Part shown: piece after piece, positions 44,780 to 55,919 of the stretch | Position numbering within the stretch: the first letter of the stretch is position 1 | How the letters are laid out: the number at the start of each line of letters is the position of its first letter | DNA from: Clostridiales bacterium DTU073 | GTDB taxonomy: Bacteria > Bacillota > Peptococcia > DRI-13 > DTU073 | Assembly: GCA_001512665.1 (NCBI GenBank) | Contig: LFSF01000049.1 | Span: forward strand, 1-58,257 | Direction of reading: 5' to 3' | Length of the DNA stretch: 58,257 nt | Program-made: the position numbers and the translations under genes | The notes under the pieces: model-generated | Told to the model about the DNA's origin: nothing | The model's input: only the letters and a program-made list of their open reading frames with translations | The model's database searches: none

Positions 44780-45946
44780 TTAATCTCCCATCCCTTTTAA
44801 ACTATCCCAAACCTTTTCCCAGAGTCCTTTATCTTTGCCTTTACCCTTAGGACGATAATTTTCCTCATTAATACTGCTGGCAAAATCACGTAAACGTTGT
44901 TTCTGTTCTTCCGTAAGCTTTGTCGGTGTAACCACTATAACCTTTACATATAGATCCCCTCGGCCACCCCCATGAAGACGGTTGACCCCCTGCCCTTTCA
45001 TTCTTAAAACAGTATGAGACTGAGTACCTTCAGGAATTTTCAAAGTTGCTTTTCCTTGTAAAGTGGGGACCTTAATTTCATCTCCTAAAGTAGCTTGGAT
45101 AAAAGTGATGGGATACTCCATAAACAGATCATATCCGCGTCTTTCAAAATATTTATGAGGTCTAACTTCGATGAAGACATATAAATCTCCCGGTGGTCCT
45201 CCCCTTAGTCCGGCTTCACCTTCTCCGGATAAACGAATCCTTGAACCGGTATCAACTCCGGCCGGTATTTTAATCTTAATTTTCCTCTTCCTCTTAACCT
45301 TTCCGGCACCATGACAATCAGGACAAGGCGTAGAAATTACCTTACCCGAACCACCACATTGAGGACACGTTTTTACAGTTTGAAAATGACCTAATGCTGT
45401 CCTTTGCGTAAACCGGATTTCCCCTTTACCCTGACATTGTGAACAGGTGACCGGGTTTGTTCCGGGTTTTGCGCCACTGCCCTTACAAGTAGTACAGTTT
45501 TCTGTTCGCGGAATCTCTATTTCTTTTTCTACACCAAAGGCAGCTTCCTCAAAAGACAATTCCATATCTAAACGCAAATCGGCACCTTGCTGAGGACCAG
45601 TTTTTCTGGCAGAAGCAGCACCACCAAAAAACATATCAAAAATATCACCAAAACCACCAAAATCACCGGCTGTGCCGCCACCAAAACCACCAAACCCGCC
45701 AAAACCGCCAAAACCATTAGGATCAGTGCCTGCATGGCCAAATTGGTCATATCTTTGTTTTTTCCCGGGGTCACTCAACACTTCATATGCTTCATTGATT
45801 TCTTTAAATTTACTCTCAGCCTCTTTATTTCCTGGATTAACGTCCGGATGATACTGACGGGCTAATTTCCGATAAGCCTTTTTTATCTCTGTCTCTGAAG
45901 CATTTCTATCTACACCTAAAACTTCATAGTAATCTCTTTTGGCCAT
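44780..45946 (-). CDS. dnaJ: Chaperone protein DnaJ
   Basis: Hsp40 co-chaperone of DnaK. The J domain has HPD in QYHPDVNPG (about 33), the G/F-rich linker is at 75-110, and the zinc domain has four CxxCxGxG repeats ([34 protein letters not shown]; about 150-215). The C-terminal substrate-binding domain is complete. 388 residues. The ATG follows GGAGGTGAGG. Part of the CIRCE-regulated operon. Confidence 0.98.
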   Translation of the reverse strand: MAKRDYYEVLGVDRNASETEIKKAYRKLARQYHPDVNPGNKEAESKFKEINEAYEVLSDPGKKQRYDQFGHAGTDPNGFGGFGGFGGFGGGTAGDFGGFGDIFDMFFGGAASARKTGPQQGADLRLDMELSFEEAAFGVEKEIEIPRTENCTTCKGSGAKPGTNPVTCSQCQGKGEIRFTQRTALGHFQTVKTCPQCGGSGKVISTPCPDCHGAGKVKRKRKIKIKIPAGVDTGSRIRLSGEGEAGLRGGPPGDLYVFIEVRPHKYFERRGYDLFMEYPITFIQATLGDEIKVPTLQGKATLKIPEGTQSHTVLRMKGQGVNRLHGGGRGDLYVKVIVVTPTKLTEEQKQRLRDFASSINEENYRPKGKGKDKGLWEKVWDSLKGMGD

Positions 45947-46006
45947 GACCTCACCTCCATCTCCGACAAACCAGTGCCACCTTTATATAACTTTTATTAT
46001 CTTAAT

Positions 46007-47857
46007 TTACTTGTTGTCATCATCTTTTACTTCAAAATCAGCGTCTACAACATTTTCTTTGCCTTCACTTTTGGCAGTACCTGTTGTTTCGCCGGTGCCG
46101 GTTGCATTACCGGCATTTGCTGTTTGATTTTGCTGATACATTTTGGAGGTCAATTTATACAATTCATTAGTCAAGGCCTCACTCTTATTCTTGATCTCTT
46201 CAACATTACCACTATTTACAGCTTCTTGCAGAGCCTCTTTTGCTTTATTAATATTGTCTTTATCCTCCTGTGTAGCAATATCACCAGCATCTTTCAACGC
46301 CTTCTCAGTCTGATAAATTAAATTGTCAGCTTGATTCTTCGCATCGACTTCTTCTCTCCGTTTCTTATCTTCAGCAGCATTTTTCTCTGCTTCTTTAATC
46401 ATTCGCTCAATCTCTTCCTGACTCAATCCCGAAGAAGAAGTAATCGTAATGGCCTGTTCTTTCCCTGTCCCCATATCCTTGGCAGAGACATTAACAATCC
46501 CATTAGCATCAATATCAAATTTTACTTCAATTTGAGGCACTCCCCGTGGTGCAGGTGGAATACCGGTTAATTGGAAACGTCCTAGTGTCTTGTTATATGC
46601 AGCCATTTCTCTTTCTCCCTGAAGAACATGAATCTCTACAGAAGTCTGATTATCCGCTGCCGTCGAGAATATCTGGCTCTTGGAAGTAGGAATGGTCGTA
46701 TTTCTCTCGATTAATTTAGTAAATACACCACCTAAAGTCTCAATACCTAAGGATAAGGGAGTAACATCCAAAAGTAACACATCTTTAACTTCTCCGGATA
46801 AAACTCCCCCCTGAATAGCAGCACCCATGGCTACACACTCATCAGGGTTAATGCCCTTAAATGGTTCCTTATTTAATACCCTGGCAATAGCTTCTTGTAC
46901 AGCGGGAATCCGAGTTGATCCCCCAACCAACAGAACCTTATCAATATCCTTGGCTTCAAGACCGGCATCCCTTAAAGCTTGACGAGTTGGTCCCATTGTT
47001 GCTTCTACTAAATCTGCAGTAAGCTCATTAAATTTAGCTCTCGTCAAAGTTAAATCAAGATGAATAGGTCCTTCTGCCGTTGCCGTAATAAAAGGCAGGT
47101 TAATTGACGTGGTTGTCATAGAAGAAAGCTCATGTTTTGCTTTTTCCGCAGCCTCACGTAAACGCTGCATGGCCATCTTGTCTTTTTGCAGATCTACCCC
47201 ATTCTGTTTCTTAAATTCTTCTATCATCCAGTTGACGATGCGCTGGTCAAAATCATCACCGCCTAGACGATTGTTACCACTGGTAGCTTTTACTTCAAAG
47301 ACACCATCACCTAACTCTAAAATCGAAACATCAAAAGTTCCGCCACCAAGGTCAAAGACAAGAACGATCTGATCCTCTTCTTTTTCAATCCCATAGGCCA
47401 AAGCAGCTGCCGTAGGTTCGTTAATAATCCTTAATACTTCTAATCCGGCTATTTTTCCGGCATCTTTTGTCGCCTGACGCTGTGAATCATTAAAATAAGC
47501 GGGAACTGTAATTACCGCCTGAGTAACCTTTTCGCCTAAATAACTCTCGGCATCAGCCTTCAACTTTTGCAGAATCATAGCAGATATTTCCTGGGGAGTA
47601 TATTCTTTATCCTCAATACGTACTTTATGATTTGTACCCATTTCTCTTTTAATTGACTGAATCGTCCGTTCGGAATTGGTAACTGCCTGTCTTTTCGCTA
47701 CTTGCCCTACTAATTTTTCTCCAGTCTTAGAAAAAGCCACAACAGACGGAGTTGTTCTATTTCCCTCGGAATTAGGGATAACTACAGGTTCTCCACCTTC
47801 CATAAAAGCTACACAAGAATTTGTAGTACCTAAATCAATACCTATCACTTTTCCCAT
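46007..47857 (-). CDS. dnaK: Chaperone protein DnaK (Hsp70)
   Basis: The nucleotide-binding domain starts [21 protein letters not shown] and contains [14 protein letters not shown] and [13 protein letters not shown]. The substrate-binding domain includes [14 protein letters not shown]. The C-terminal lid ends in acidic EVKDDDNK. The start is ATG at 47857 after AAGGAGG; a frame extending to 47902 lacks its own site. 616 residues are standard for Firmicutes. It sits between grpE and dnaJ. Confidence 0.98.
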   Translation of the reverse strand: MGKVIGIDLGTTNSCVAFMEGGEPVVIPNSEGNRTTPSVVAFSKTGEKLVGQVAKRQAVTNSERTIQSIKREMGTNHKVRIEDKEYTPQEISAMILQKLKADAESYLGEKVTQAVITVPAYFNDSQRQATKDAGKIAGLEVLRIINEPTAAALAYGIEKEEDQIVLVFDLGGGTFDVSILELGDGVFEVKATSGNNRLGGDDFDQRIVNWMIEEFKKQNGVDLQKDKMAMQRLREAAEKAKHELSSMTTTSINLPFITATAEGPIHLDLTLTRAKFNELTADLVEATMGPTRQALRDAGLEAKDIDKVLLVGGSTRIPAVQEAIARVLNKEPFKGINPDECVAMGAAIQGGVLSGEVKDVLLLDVTPLSLGIETLGGVFTKLIERNTTIPTSKSQIFSTAADNQTSVEIHVLQGEREMAAYNKTLGRFQLTGIPPAPRGVPQIEVKFDIDANGIVNVSAKDMGTGKEQAITITSSSGLSQEEIERMIKEAEKNAAEDKKRREEVDAKNQADNLIYQTEKALKDAGDIATQEDKDNINKAKEALQEAVNSGNVEEIKNKSEALTNELYKLTSKMYQQNQTANAGNATGTGETTGTAKSEGKENVVDADFEVKDDDNK

Positions 47858-47894
47858 AAGTACGTTCCTCCTTAACAAACTAATGACAAATCTT

Positions 47895-48527
47895 TTATTC
47901 ACCTACGGCTACTTTCACCATAGATGCCCTAAGCAATTTACCTTTAAATAAATAACCTTTTAACACCTCTTCAACGATCTGATTATCAGCCACACCTTCT
48001 TCAGCAGGAACTTGCATCACCGCTTCATGAATAAGCGGATCAAAACTTGCACCCACTGCTTCGATGGGCTCTAATCCTTCTTTTTGTAGTATTTCTCTAA
48101 ACTGCTTTTCAATCATCTTTATACCAGATAAAACATTCTTTGTTTCCTCATTAAGCTCATTTACTGAAAGCAGCGCTCTTTCAAAATTATCCAACACAGG
48201 TAATAGCTTTTCCACCAGCCCCTGACAAGCATACTGAAACCATTCTTCCTTTTCTTTTTGTACCCTTTTGCGATAATTATCAAAATCAGCATGACTTCTC
48301 AGTAAGCTATCCTTAAGCTCAGCTATTTCTTTCTCTAGCTCTTTCTCTCTGTCCAGAGTATTATCTTGATCTTCCTTTTCGTTACCCTGTCCTTCGTTAG
48401 TTCCAATCTGCTGTTCTTGTTCTTGCTGAGCAATATTCTCCTCATTTTCTAAAGCAATATTACACAGCTCACTTTCTGCTCTATTGGAATTTTCACTCTC
48501 ATTTTTTAAAGTTTCATTTTTTGTCAT
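47895..48527 (-). CDS. grpE: Nucleotide exchange factor GrpE
   Basis: DnaK nucleotide exchange factor. The N-terminal about 70 residues are disordered and unusually rich in Glu, Gln and Asn. A long coiled coil follows ([32 protein letters not shown]), then the beta-wing domain with [32 protein letters not shown] and [23 protein letters not shown] at 48527, or TTG at 48533 nearer the GGTGGTG site. The chaperonin gene lies 17 to 24 bases upstream. Confidence 0.96.
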   Translation of the reverse strand: MTKNETLKNESENSNRAESELCNIALENEENIAQQEQEQQIGTNEGQGNEKEDQDNTLDREKELEKEIAELKDSLLRSHADFDNYRKRVQKEKEEWFQYACQGLVEKLLPVLDNFERALLSVNELNEETKNVLSGIKMIEKQFREILQKEGLEPIEAVGASFDPLIHEAVMQVPAEEGVADNQIVEEVLKGYLFKGKLLRASMVKVAVGE

Positions 48528-48550
48528 TCTCAATTCTCACCACCTTAAGC

Positions 48551-50116
48551 CTAGTCTTCGTTTTGTAAATTATTTGAAGAAACATGTTCCTTCTTCTTAA
48601 TAATAGTATCTATCCTTAAAATAGCTGTAGCTACTTCACCGGCTGCTTTCAAAGCATGTTTTTTCACCAAAACCGGGTCATAAACCCCTAGCTCTTGCAT
48701 ATTTACAATTTCACCACTATCACAGTTTATCCCTAGAGCATGATTATTCTCAGCGATTTGCGCCGCAATAACTTCTCCCAACTTCTCTAACGGATTAAAA
48801 CCTGCATTAAAAACAATTTGCGTAAAAGGTTGTTTTAAGGCCTCGATTACACAGTCCATACCATAAACGGCCATCCCTTGAGCTTCCTGACGAATTTGTT
48901 GCAATTCATGCGCTAAGGCTAACTCAATACTGCCTCCCCCGGATACAACGCCGCCTTTTACCGCGGCCTGAACAGCCGCTGCTGCATCCTTAGCAATCCT
49001 TTCTCTTTCTCCTACCACTTCCTCTGTAGAAGCACCCACTAAAACAGAAGCCTTAGGCTGCCCTTTTCCTCCCAAGAGACAAACATGTTTTAGTTTTTCC
49101 TCAAAATATACTTCCTCTACTTTTCCTAAAAACTGTTTAAGTTCTTTTTCCTCTTTTTTCAGACCTGTTCTCTTCAAGGGTTTGGCCCCGGTAAACTCTG
49201 CAGCCTGTCGTAATTCTTTATTGGCAACTCGCTGGAGTACCATAACTCCTGCGTCGGTAAAAATCTCCTCTGCTAAATCATGAGTGCCACGATCAACAAG
49301 AACCAAACCTACTCCTAAATTGACTACTTTTTTCAGATTTTGACGAAATTCTTCCTGATATTTTAAATAACGTGTAAAACCCGCTTCTGTTCCTAAAGCT
49401 TCATCTTCGATTTCTTCTGGTTCTAGGGCATCATCAATAACTAAAACCTTAACTGATTTTAGTTTTTTAGGCATTTCCAAATTTAATGGTTCTTTATCAA
49501 TAATTACCCCAGAAACAACCTGATTCTCAGCCCCTGCAACAGCACGAATAATCTCAGCCAATTTAAAAGATGGCTCAAAGAACTTATCCTTTCCTAAAAG
49601 TATGGCTGCCCTCACTACTAATTCCGCAATATCTTCATTTCCCCGTGCTGCCACCTGAGCTGTTTTCCTTAAAATCAGTTCATTAAGTTCGGTAATTTTG
49701 ACTGCCTTATCCTCTAAAGCAACAATAGCTTTCTTGATACCTAAAGATATTCCTTCGATAACCTTTACAACAGGAACCCCTTTGCGAACTTGTCTGACAC
49801 CTTCATTTACTAAAGCTCCTGCTAAAATCGTTGCCGTTGTCGTGCCATCGCCTATTTCTTCTTGTTGAGCTTTGGCTATATTAATCAACATTTTAGCCGC
49901 AGGATGATTAACATCCATTAGTTCAAGAATAGTAACACCATCATTAGTAATAACTACTTGACCAAATTGGTCTACCAACATCGTATCTAAACCCTTAGGA
50001 CCTAATGTACCTTCCACTGCCTGAGCAATAACCATAACGGCTTTGGCATTAGTCTGCAGTGCAGACAAGGCTTCCTCTTCTCCTGAGCTGGGTTTATTAT
50101 ACTGATTAACATTCAT
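48551..50116 (-). CDS. Group III (archaeal-like) bacterial chaperonin
   Basis: A 521-residue chaperonin of the group II/thermosome type instead of GroEL. The equatorial signature is EGTLGPKGLDTMLVDQFG (about 37-54), TNDGVTILELMDVNHPAAKMLI and GDGTTTATILAGALV (about 92-106), with the C-terminal GGVVSGGGSIELALAHEL (about 395). The NHPAAK segment and GPKGLDTML are thermosome-like. In Carboxydothermus and some other Clostridia such proteins form group III, with a built-in helical lid and no GroES. It lies between hrcA and grpE, so heat-shock control through CIRCE is expected. ATG after CGGAGG. Confidence 0.93.
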   Translation of the reverse strand: MNVNQYNKPSSGEEEALSALQTNAKAVMVIAQAVEGTLGPKGLDTMLVDQFGQVVITNDGVTILELMDVNHPAAKMLINIAKAQQEEIGDGTTTATILAGALVNEGVRQVRKGVPVVKVIEGISLGIKKAIVALEDKAVKITELNELILRKTAQVAARGNEDIAELVVRAAILLGKDKFFEPSFKLAEIIRAVAGAENQVVSGVIIDKEPLNLEMPKKLKSVKVLVIDDALEPEEIEDEALGTEAGFTRYLKYQEEFRQNLKKVVNLGVGLVLVDRGTHDLAEEIFTDAGVMVLQRVANKELRQAAEFTGAKPLKRTGLKKEEKELKQFLGKVEEVYFEEKLKHVCLLGGKGQPKASVLVGASTEEVVGERERIAKDAAAAVQAAVKGGVVSGGGSIELALAHELQQIRQEAQGMAVYGMDCVIEALKQPFTQIVFNAGFNPLEKLGEVIAAQIAENNHALGINCDSGEIVNMQELGVYDPVLVKKHALKAAGEVATAILRIDTIIKKKEHVSSNNLQNED

Positions 50117-50144
50117 TGAGGTAACCTCCGAAACAAATATTAGC

Positions 50145-51173
50145 TTACAACTTACGCAGTCCTTCAGTTAAGGCATACGTTAAAAACTCCACAATACTAA
50201 CTGCTTTAGAATACTCCATACGAGTAGGACCGAGAACACCCAAAGTGCCGATGACCTTACCATCCAATTCATAAGTTGCCGTAATCAAACTACAATTTTT
50301 CATCTCTTCATAAGGGTTTTCTGAACCTATTTTTACCTTTATCCCGGTTTCCTGTCCGGCACCAGCTAAAACATCCTTTAAAACCTTTTCTTCTTCTAAA
50401 AGCTCCAAAAGATCTTTTACTTTGTCTACATCTTTAAATTCTGGTTGTTCTAACATATTTAGCATTCCGCCTAAGTAAACCTTATGATCATCTTTAGCCA
50501 CCAGCGCTGTCTCGATTATTTCCATAATCTCATTGAGAAAATGTTTTTGCTGTGCCAATTCATTATAGAGCGTCTTTAAAAGACCGGATTTACACTTCTC
50601 AATAGATAAACCTTGCAAATTATTATTTAAAATTTGAGAAATATAATAAACATCTTCATCTCGAATAGGAAAAGGCAACTCTAAAGAACGATGTTCCACA
50701 TGTCCGTTATCCAGAACAACAACCAAAACAACCTTGTTATTATCTAAAGGCAAAAGTTGAATATGAGTTAATTTGTTTTTTCCCAAAGAAGGAACCATCA
50801 CCAAAGACGTATAATTGGTTAGTTGAGACAAAAGCTTACTACTTAGCTGAATAAGTGCTTCCATTTCACTGATTTTATCACTTAAAATATCCTGTATATA
50901 CTTTTTTACTTGTTCAGACAAAGGCTTTTTTTCCATTAAACAATCCACATAGTAACGATAACCGAATTGTGAAGGAATTCTGCCTGCGGAAGTATGAGGC
51001 TGTTCAATCAGTCCCATTTCCTCTAAATCAGCCATCTCATTGCGTATAGTAGCAGAGCTTACTCCTAATTTATACTTTTTAGCAATAGTACGAGAACCAA
51101 CCGGGTCTCCGGTAGCAATATAATCCAGGATGAGCGCTTGTAGTATTCGCTGCTTCCGTTCATCCATTTTCAT
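50145..51173 (-). CDS. hrcA: Heat-inducible transcription repressor HrcA
   Basis: Repressor of class I heat-shock genes that binds CIRCE. The N-terminal winged HTH is DERKQRILQALILDYIATGDPVGSRTIAKKYKLGVSSATIRNEMADLEEMGLIEQPHTSAGRIPS. A GAF-like and a dimerisation domain follow to residue 342. I chose the ATG at 51173 because the frame to 51197 overlaps the CIRCE element; an ATG at 51167 is also possible. It is the first gene of the operon and is preceded by CIRCE, so it is autoregulated. Confidence 0.97.
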   Translation of the reverse strand: MKMDERKQRILQALILDYIATGDPVGSRTIAKKYKLGVSSATIRNEMADLEEMGLIEQPHTSAGRIPSQFGYRYYVDCLMEKKPLSEQVKKYIQDILSDKISEMEALIQLSSKLLSQLTNYTSLVMVPSLGKNKLTHIQLLPLDNNKVVLVVVLDNGHVEHRSLELPFPIRDEDVYYISQILNNNLQGLSIEKCKSGLLKTLYNELAQQKHFLNEIMEIIETALVAKDDHKVYLGGMLNMLEQPEFKDVDKVKDLLELLEEEKVLKDVLAGAGQETGIKVKIGSENPYEEMKNCSLITATYELDGKVIGTLGVLGPTRMEYSKAVSIVEFLTYALTEGLRKL

Positions 51174-51190
51174 GCTTTCCGCCCCCTTTG

Positions 51191-51217
51191 TTAGCACTCA
51201 CCTCCTTTGAGTGCTAA
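51191..51217 (-). promoter_or_regulatory. CIRCE operator
   Basis: A perfect TTAGCACTC - 9 bases - GAGTGCTAA inverted repeat (arms 51191-51199 and 51209-51217) lies directly upstream of hrcA. HrcA binding represses hrcA, the chaperonin, grpE, dnaK, dnaJ and probably the downstream genes. Confidence 0.98.
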
Positions 51218-51229
51218 GTTCTTCTTATT

Positions 51230-51258
51230 AAAATACCATTTTGTATTTTTTTTGTCAA
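51230..51258 (-). promoter_or_regulatory. Sigma-A promoter of the hrcA operon
   Basis: TTGACA (51253-51258), a 17-base spacer and TATTTT (51230-51235) lie just upstream of CIRCE, placing the transcription start at or beside the operator. Confidence 0.75.
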
Positions 51259-51269
51259 TATACCTCTGC

Positions 51270-52409
51270 TTACAAAAACTCTTGGAAAACATTATTAGCA
51301 ACAAATATACCCTTCTTAGTTAAAGCTACAAACGTTGGTGTTTCCTGTAGCAATCCTTGTTTCTTTAATTTTTTTAAGACATCCGCAAAACGGTTTTCGA
51401 TACTGACCCCGTGCCTTTTCAAAAATTCAGATTTATTTACCCCCTGCAGAAGCCTTAACCCTAAAAACATCGACTCCGCCATGGCTAATTCCTGATCAAT
51501 CAATTCCTTTTCCGCAACAGGTAATTGGTCTTGCGTAAGAACAATCTTTTGATATAACTCTAAATTAGTTTCATTCGTATACCGAACTCCCTGAAGATAG
51601 CCGCAAGCACCGGCTCCTAACCCTAAATACTCTTCATTTCGCCAATAAAGACTGTTATGCACAGCTTCCTTACCGGGAAAGGCAAAATTACTGATTTCGT
51701 ACTGGTGGTACCCCTTTGCTGCTAAATAATTGATGGCTTCATTATACATAATAAAGGCTTCATCCTGATCAAACCGCTCCAAAAGACCCTTTTCCACCAA
51801 CATAGCATAGGGCGTGCCTTTTTCGATATTAAGCTGGTATAGAGAGATGTGTTCAGGCTTCATTGCAGTTGCTTTTTCAAGATTAACCCGCCACTCTTTT
51901 ATAGTCTGTCCGGGTAAACCATACATTAAATCTATACTAATATTTTTAAAACCTACTTGTCTTGCCAATTCATAAGTATTATATACATCCTGCACAGAGT
52001 GTATACGACCAAGCAGTTGTAATTCATGGGGTGAAAAACTCTGTACTCCCAAAGACAACCGGTTGCACCCAACCTTTTGTAAGGATAATAACTTTTCCTT
52101 ATTTAAAGTACCCGGATTTCCTTCAACAGTTATTTCTATATCCCGGGGTAACTTAAAAAGATTATGCAGGGCAGAAAAAAGCGTAACAAACTGCCCACCT
52201 GTCAGACAAGTGGGCGTTCCTCCCCCAATATACAAGCTTTTCCCTGTTATACCCGCTAATAGTCTCTGATAAGTTTCTCCTTCTTTAAGCAAAGCTGTTA
52301 AATAAGCATCCTTTTCTGCCTCACTCTTGCCGGTATACGACACAAAATCGCAATAATGACATTTAGCCAAGCAAAAGGGAATATGCACATAAATACCAAC
52401 AGTTTTCAT
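51270..52409 (-). CDS. hemW: Heme chaperone HemW (radical SAM)
   Basis: HemN-like radical-SAM protein; HemW delivers heme in known members. The cluster motif CLAKCHYCDF (C-x3-C-x2-C, about residues 13-20), the GGGTPTCL loop and the RLSLGVQSFSPHELQLLGRIHS segment are characteristic. The C-terminal winged region is HemW-like. 379 residues. It follows lepA as in Bacillus (lepA-hemW-hrcA). Confidence 0.95.
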   Translation of the reverse strand: MKTVGIYVHIPFCLAKCHYCDFVSYTGKSEAEKDAYLTALLKEGETYQRLLAGITGKSLYIGGGTPTCLTGGQFVTLFSALHNLFKLPRDIEITVEGNPGTLNKEKLLSLQKVGCNRLSLGVQSFSPHELQLLGRIHSVQDVYNTYELARQVGFKNISIDLMYGLPGQTIKEWRVNLEKATAMKPEHISLYQLNIEKGTPYAMLVEKGLLERFDQDEAFIMYNEAINYLAAKGYHQYEISNFAFPGKEAVHNSLYWRNEEYLGLGAGACGYLQGVRYTNETNLELYQKIVLTQDQLPVAEKELIDQELAMAESMFLGLRLLQGVNKSEFLKRHGVSIENRFADVLKKLKKQGLLQETPTFVALTKKGIFVANNVFQEFL

Positions 52410-52416
52410 GATCTCA

Positions 52417-54219
52417 CTATTCCTCTGTTAAACTTAATACAGCCATAAACGCTTCTTGAGGGATTTCTACGCTTCCAACCTGCTTCATGCGTTTTTTACC
52501 TTCCTTTTGTTTTTCTAAAAGTTTACGTTTCCTGGTAATATCTCCGCCATAACATTTATCAATAACATTTTTTCGTAATGCTTTTACCGTTTCACGCGCA
52601 ATCACTTTATTGCCAATAGCCGCTTGAATAGGGACTTCAAACAACTGACGAGGAATAAGGCTGCGCAGTTTTTGTACTAAAGCTCTGCCCTGAAAATAAG
52701 CGCGATCCTTGTGCACAATAAAAGACAAAGCATCAACAGGTTCACCATTAATGAGCACATCCAATTTCACCAAATTGGAAGCACGATAATCTGCAAACTC
52801 ATAATCTAAGGAAGCATAACCTTTGGTTCTGGATTTCAACTGATCAAAAAAATCATAAATAATTTCACTTAACGGTAAATCATACTTTAACATTACCCGA
52901 TTAACAGAAAGATAAGCCATATTGATAAAGATCCCTCTTTTAGCTTGTACCAGTTCCATAACTTGCCCGACAAATTCTGAAGGGACCATAATTGTTGCCT
53001 GCACATACGGCTCGGCAATCTCCTCTACTTCTTGAACAGCGGGAAGTTTTGTCGGATTATCTACCATAACCGTTGTACCATCAGTTTTTTTGATTTTATA
53101 AACAACACTAGGTGCCGTGATTAAAAGTTCCAGATTATATTCTCTTTCCAGTCTTTCTTTGATAATTTCCAAATGCAACAAACCTAAGAAACCACAACGA
53201 AAGCCAAAACCTAAGGCCACAGATGTCTCTGGTTCATATTCTAAAGAGGCATCATTTAGTTTCAATTTTTCCAAAGCATCACGAAGATTCTCATATTCAC
53301 TGGTATCAATAGGATACAAACCACAGTAAACCATAGGTGTTGCTTTACGATAACCCGGCAGAGGCTGATCTGCCGGTTTTTCTTTCCACGTTATAGTATC
53401 TCCAACCCGAGTATCTTTGACATTTTTAATGGATGCTGCCAAAAAACCTACCATGCCTGCTGTAAGTTCTTCCACGTTCTTCATTTCCGGATTAAATACA
53501 CCGACTTCAGTAACCTCAAATGTTTTCCCGTTAGACATTAACTTAATATTCATCCCTTTTTTTAACGAACCGTCGATCACCCGAAAATAAGGAATTGCCC
53601 CTCTATAGGAATCGAAATGAGAATCAAAAATTAAAGCTTTTAAAGGAGCTTCCGGATTACCTTGTGGTGCCGGGATTTTATTTACTATAGCCTCCAGAAT
53701 CTCTTTAATTCCAATTCCTTCCTTAGCCGAAGCCAAGATAGCTTCACTACAATCCAGCCCAATCACTTCTTCAATTTCTTTCTTTATTCTTTCCGGTTCA
53801 GCACTAGGTAAATCAATCTTATTGATTACCGGAATAATCTCTAAATCATGCTCCAACGCCATATAAATATTAGCCAAGGTCTGGGCTTCTATCCCCTGTG
53901 CCGCATCTACTACCAAAATAGCCCCTTCACAAGCAGCTAAGCTTCGAGAAACCTCATAAGTAAAATCAACATGACCGGGGGTATCAATCAGATTAAACAA
54001 ATATTCCTGTCCATCATCAGCTGTATAATTCATCCTTACAGCTTTCAGCTTAATCGTAATTCCCCGTTCTTTTTCCAAATCCATCTTATCCAAGACCTGC
54101 TCTGTCATCTCGCGAGCAGTTAAAGTCCCTGTATATTCTAAAATCCGATCAGCTAAGGTAGACTTCCCATGATCGATATGCGCGATTATACAAAAGTTAC
54201 GGATGTATTTTTGATCCAT
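52417..54219 (-). CDS. lepA: Elongation factor 4 (LepA)
   Basis: Translational GTPase acting on stalled or initiating ribosomes. G1 [10 protein letters not shown] (about 14), G3 DTPGHVDF (about 80), G4 NKIDLPSA (about 132), then LepA-specific domains with [23 protein letters not shown] and a C-terminal domain with [24 protein letters not shown]. The start is ATG at 54219 after GAGGAGAG. A frame extending to 54243 lacks a site. 600 residues, standard. Confidence 0.98.
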   Translation of the reverse strand: MDQKYIRNFCIIAHIDHGKSTLADRILEYTGTLTAREMTEQVLDKMDLEKERGITIKLKAVRMNYTADDGQEYLFNLIDTPGHVDFTYEVSRSLAACEGAILVVDAAQGIEAQTLANIYMALEHDLEIIPVINKIDLPSAEPERIKKEIEEVIGLDCSEAILASAKEGIGIKEILEAIVNKIPAPQGNPEAPLKALIFDSHFDSYRGAIPYFRVIDGSLKKGMNIKLMSNGKTFEVTEVGVFNPEMKNVEELTAGMVGFLAASIKNVKDTRVGDTITWKEKPADQPLPGYRKATPMVYCGLYPIDTSEYENLRDALEKLKLNDASLEYEPETSVALGFGFRCGFLGLLHLEIIKERLEREYNLELLITAPSVVYKIKKTDGTTVMVDNPTKLPAVQEVEEIAEPYVQATIMVPSEFVGQVMELVQAKRGIFINMAYLSVNRVMLKYDLPLSEIIYDFFDQLKSRTKGYASLDYEFADYRASNLVKLDVLINGEPVDALSFIVHKDRAYFQGRALVQKLRSLIPRQLFEVPIQAAIGNKVIARETVKALRKNVIDKCYGGDITRKRKLLEKQKEGKKRMKQVGSVEIPQEAFMAVLSLTEE

Positions 54220-54293
54220 ATTTCTCTCCTCATTTTTCTTCAAGTTTTAGTCTTTACAAAAAATCCATTAAAATCTAGTATAACAGATTCTTC

Positions 54294-55871
54294 TTAAGAA
54301 TGGGGTGCTTTCCTAAATCGGCGTAACAGAATCTTTTTCACCATTTCTCCTTCCTCCATCTTCAGAAAAATAGCCAGAAAACCAAAAACTAACACACCTA
54401 TGGTAATACTAACCCCCACCTGCAAGAGCTGACCTAATTTTGTATTAACCGATATTACTAATTCCATTAAATTCGCTGTTTGATAAGCTACTATGCCCAT
54501 AAGAGACGAGATTCCCAAAGTGAGAACAAATGAATGTACCATTCTTCGACCATCAATAGATCCTACTTTTTTCCTGAAAATATAGAGAAGCAATAACATA
54601 TTTATTATCCCCGCTAAAGAATACGCTAACGCTAGCCCCCCATGGGCCATTGGTTTAATCAAAAGAAGATTTAAGGCTATATTAAGCATAATGGTAAAAA
54701 TTCCTATGGTTACCGGTGTAATCGTATCCTGTAAAGCATAAAAAACCCTATTTAATAATTGCAGCGCAGCATAAGCAAATAGACCAAAACAATAAAAAAG
54801 CAAAGCATAAGCGGTAGCATTTGTATCTTCTGGAGTAAAAAGTCCCTGTTCAAAAAGGAGTCTAACAATGGGAACACGTAAAGCAATCAAACCTATAGCT
54901 GAAGGAATGGTAATAAAGAAAATCGTACGAATCCCTAAAGACATTGTCTTTTTAAACTGTTCCTTTTCTTCACGGGCAGCTTGTCCTGTTAAGGTGGGAA
55001 AAACGGCCACGGCTATGGCGATAGCAAAAACTCCAATCGGCAACTGCATAATACGTTGCGCCACCCGCAAAGCAGAAATCATACCACTCGGTAAATTTGA
55101 ACCTAAGTTCTGATTAACAAACAGGTTTAAATGGGTTACTGATAAACCGATTAAGACAGGTAAAATCAAAGCGCCTATCTTTCTTACTCCAGGATGCTTT
55201 AAATCAATAACAAATTTATATTTTAAACCAATTTTTAATAGTGCAGGAAGTTGGACAGCAAAATTCAAGGCAGCACCTATTACTACACCCAAAGCAAAAC
55301 CTACTATCCCCATCTCTAGAAAATGAGAGAAAAAAAGCCCTAAAACAATAATGCCTAAATTATACAAAACTGACCCGACCGCGGGGGCTAAAAAATGCTG
55401 ATAAGAATTGAGAATCCCCATAGAAATACCATTCAACGCCATAAAAAAGGTTTGCAAAAACATGATTCTCGTCATCTTTACAGTTAATTGAATATTCTCC
55501 GGGGTAAAACCAGGTACCAATAGTTTAATCAAAGCAGGTGCAAAAACAATGCCTAAAGTAATACCGATCAGCATCATAATAAGCACAAGATTAAAAATTG
55601 TACTAGCGACACGCCAACCCTCTTCTTCTTTGTTTGTAGCGATATAACTTGCAAAAACAGGGATAAAGGCCGAGCTCAAGGCTCCGCCAACCAGCAAATA
55701 ATATAAAAAATCAGGGATGGAAAAAGCCGCATTATAAGCATCAGTCAAATTATTCTGTCCAAAATAAGCATAGATCACCATATCCCTTACATATCCAAGG
55801 ATACGGGAAGCAATCATGGCAACCATCAATATACCCGCTGCTTTAGCCACTTTTGTACCTGTAGCTGACAT
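54294..55871 (-). CDS. murJ: Lipid II flippase MurJ
   Basis: Integral membrane protein with about 14 helices (525 residues) of the MVF/MurJ family, translocating the peptidoglycan precursor lipid II. Family landmarks: MVAMIASRILGYVRDMVIYAYFG, TDAYNAAFSIPDFLYYLLVGGALSSAFIPVF near the N-terminus, and VNQNLGSNLPSGMISALRVAQRIMQLPIGVFAIAIAVAVFP in the middle. The ATG follows GAAGGTGG. It occupies the place that spoIIP/gpr often take upstream of lepA in other spore-formers. Confidence 0.96.
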   Translation of the reverse strand: MSATGTKVAKAAGILMVAMIASRILGYVRDMVIYAYFGQNNLTDAYNAAFSIPDFLYYLLVGGALSSAFIPVFASYIATNKEEEGWRVASTIFNLVLIMMLIGITLGIVFAPALIKLLVPGFTPENIQLTVKMTRIMFLQTFFMALNGISMGILNSYQHFLAPAVGSVLYNLGIIVLGLFFSHFLEMGIVGFALGVVIGAALNFAVQLPALLKIGLKYKFVIDLKHPGVRKIGALILPVLIGLSVTHLNLFVNQNLGSNLPSGMISALRVAQRIMQLPIGVFAIAIAVAVFPTLTGQAAREEKEQFKKTMSLGIRTIFFITIPSAIGLIALRVPIVRLLFEQGLFTPEDTNATAYALLFYCFGLFAYAALQLLNRVFYALQDTITPVTIGIFTIMLNIALNLLLIKPMAHGGLALAYSLAGIINMLLLLYIFRKKVGSIDGRRMVHSFVLTLGISSLMGIVAYQTANLMELVISVNTKLGQLLQVGVSITIGVLVFGFLAIFLKMEEGEMVKKILLRRFRKAPHS

Positions 55872-55919
55872 TATTCCACCTTCTCATCTTATCCTTACGC
55901 TACATTATTTTATAGAATT

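Noticed and set aside
45568-45774. Hydrophobic Val/Leu-rich minus-strand frame
   Set aside because: It is the shifted frame of the Gly/Phe-rich linker of dnaJ.
46007-46321. Several plus-strand frames opposite the 3' end of dnaK
   Set aside because: They are antisense shadows of the dnaK lid region with no ribosome sites.
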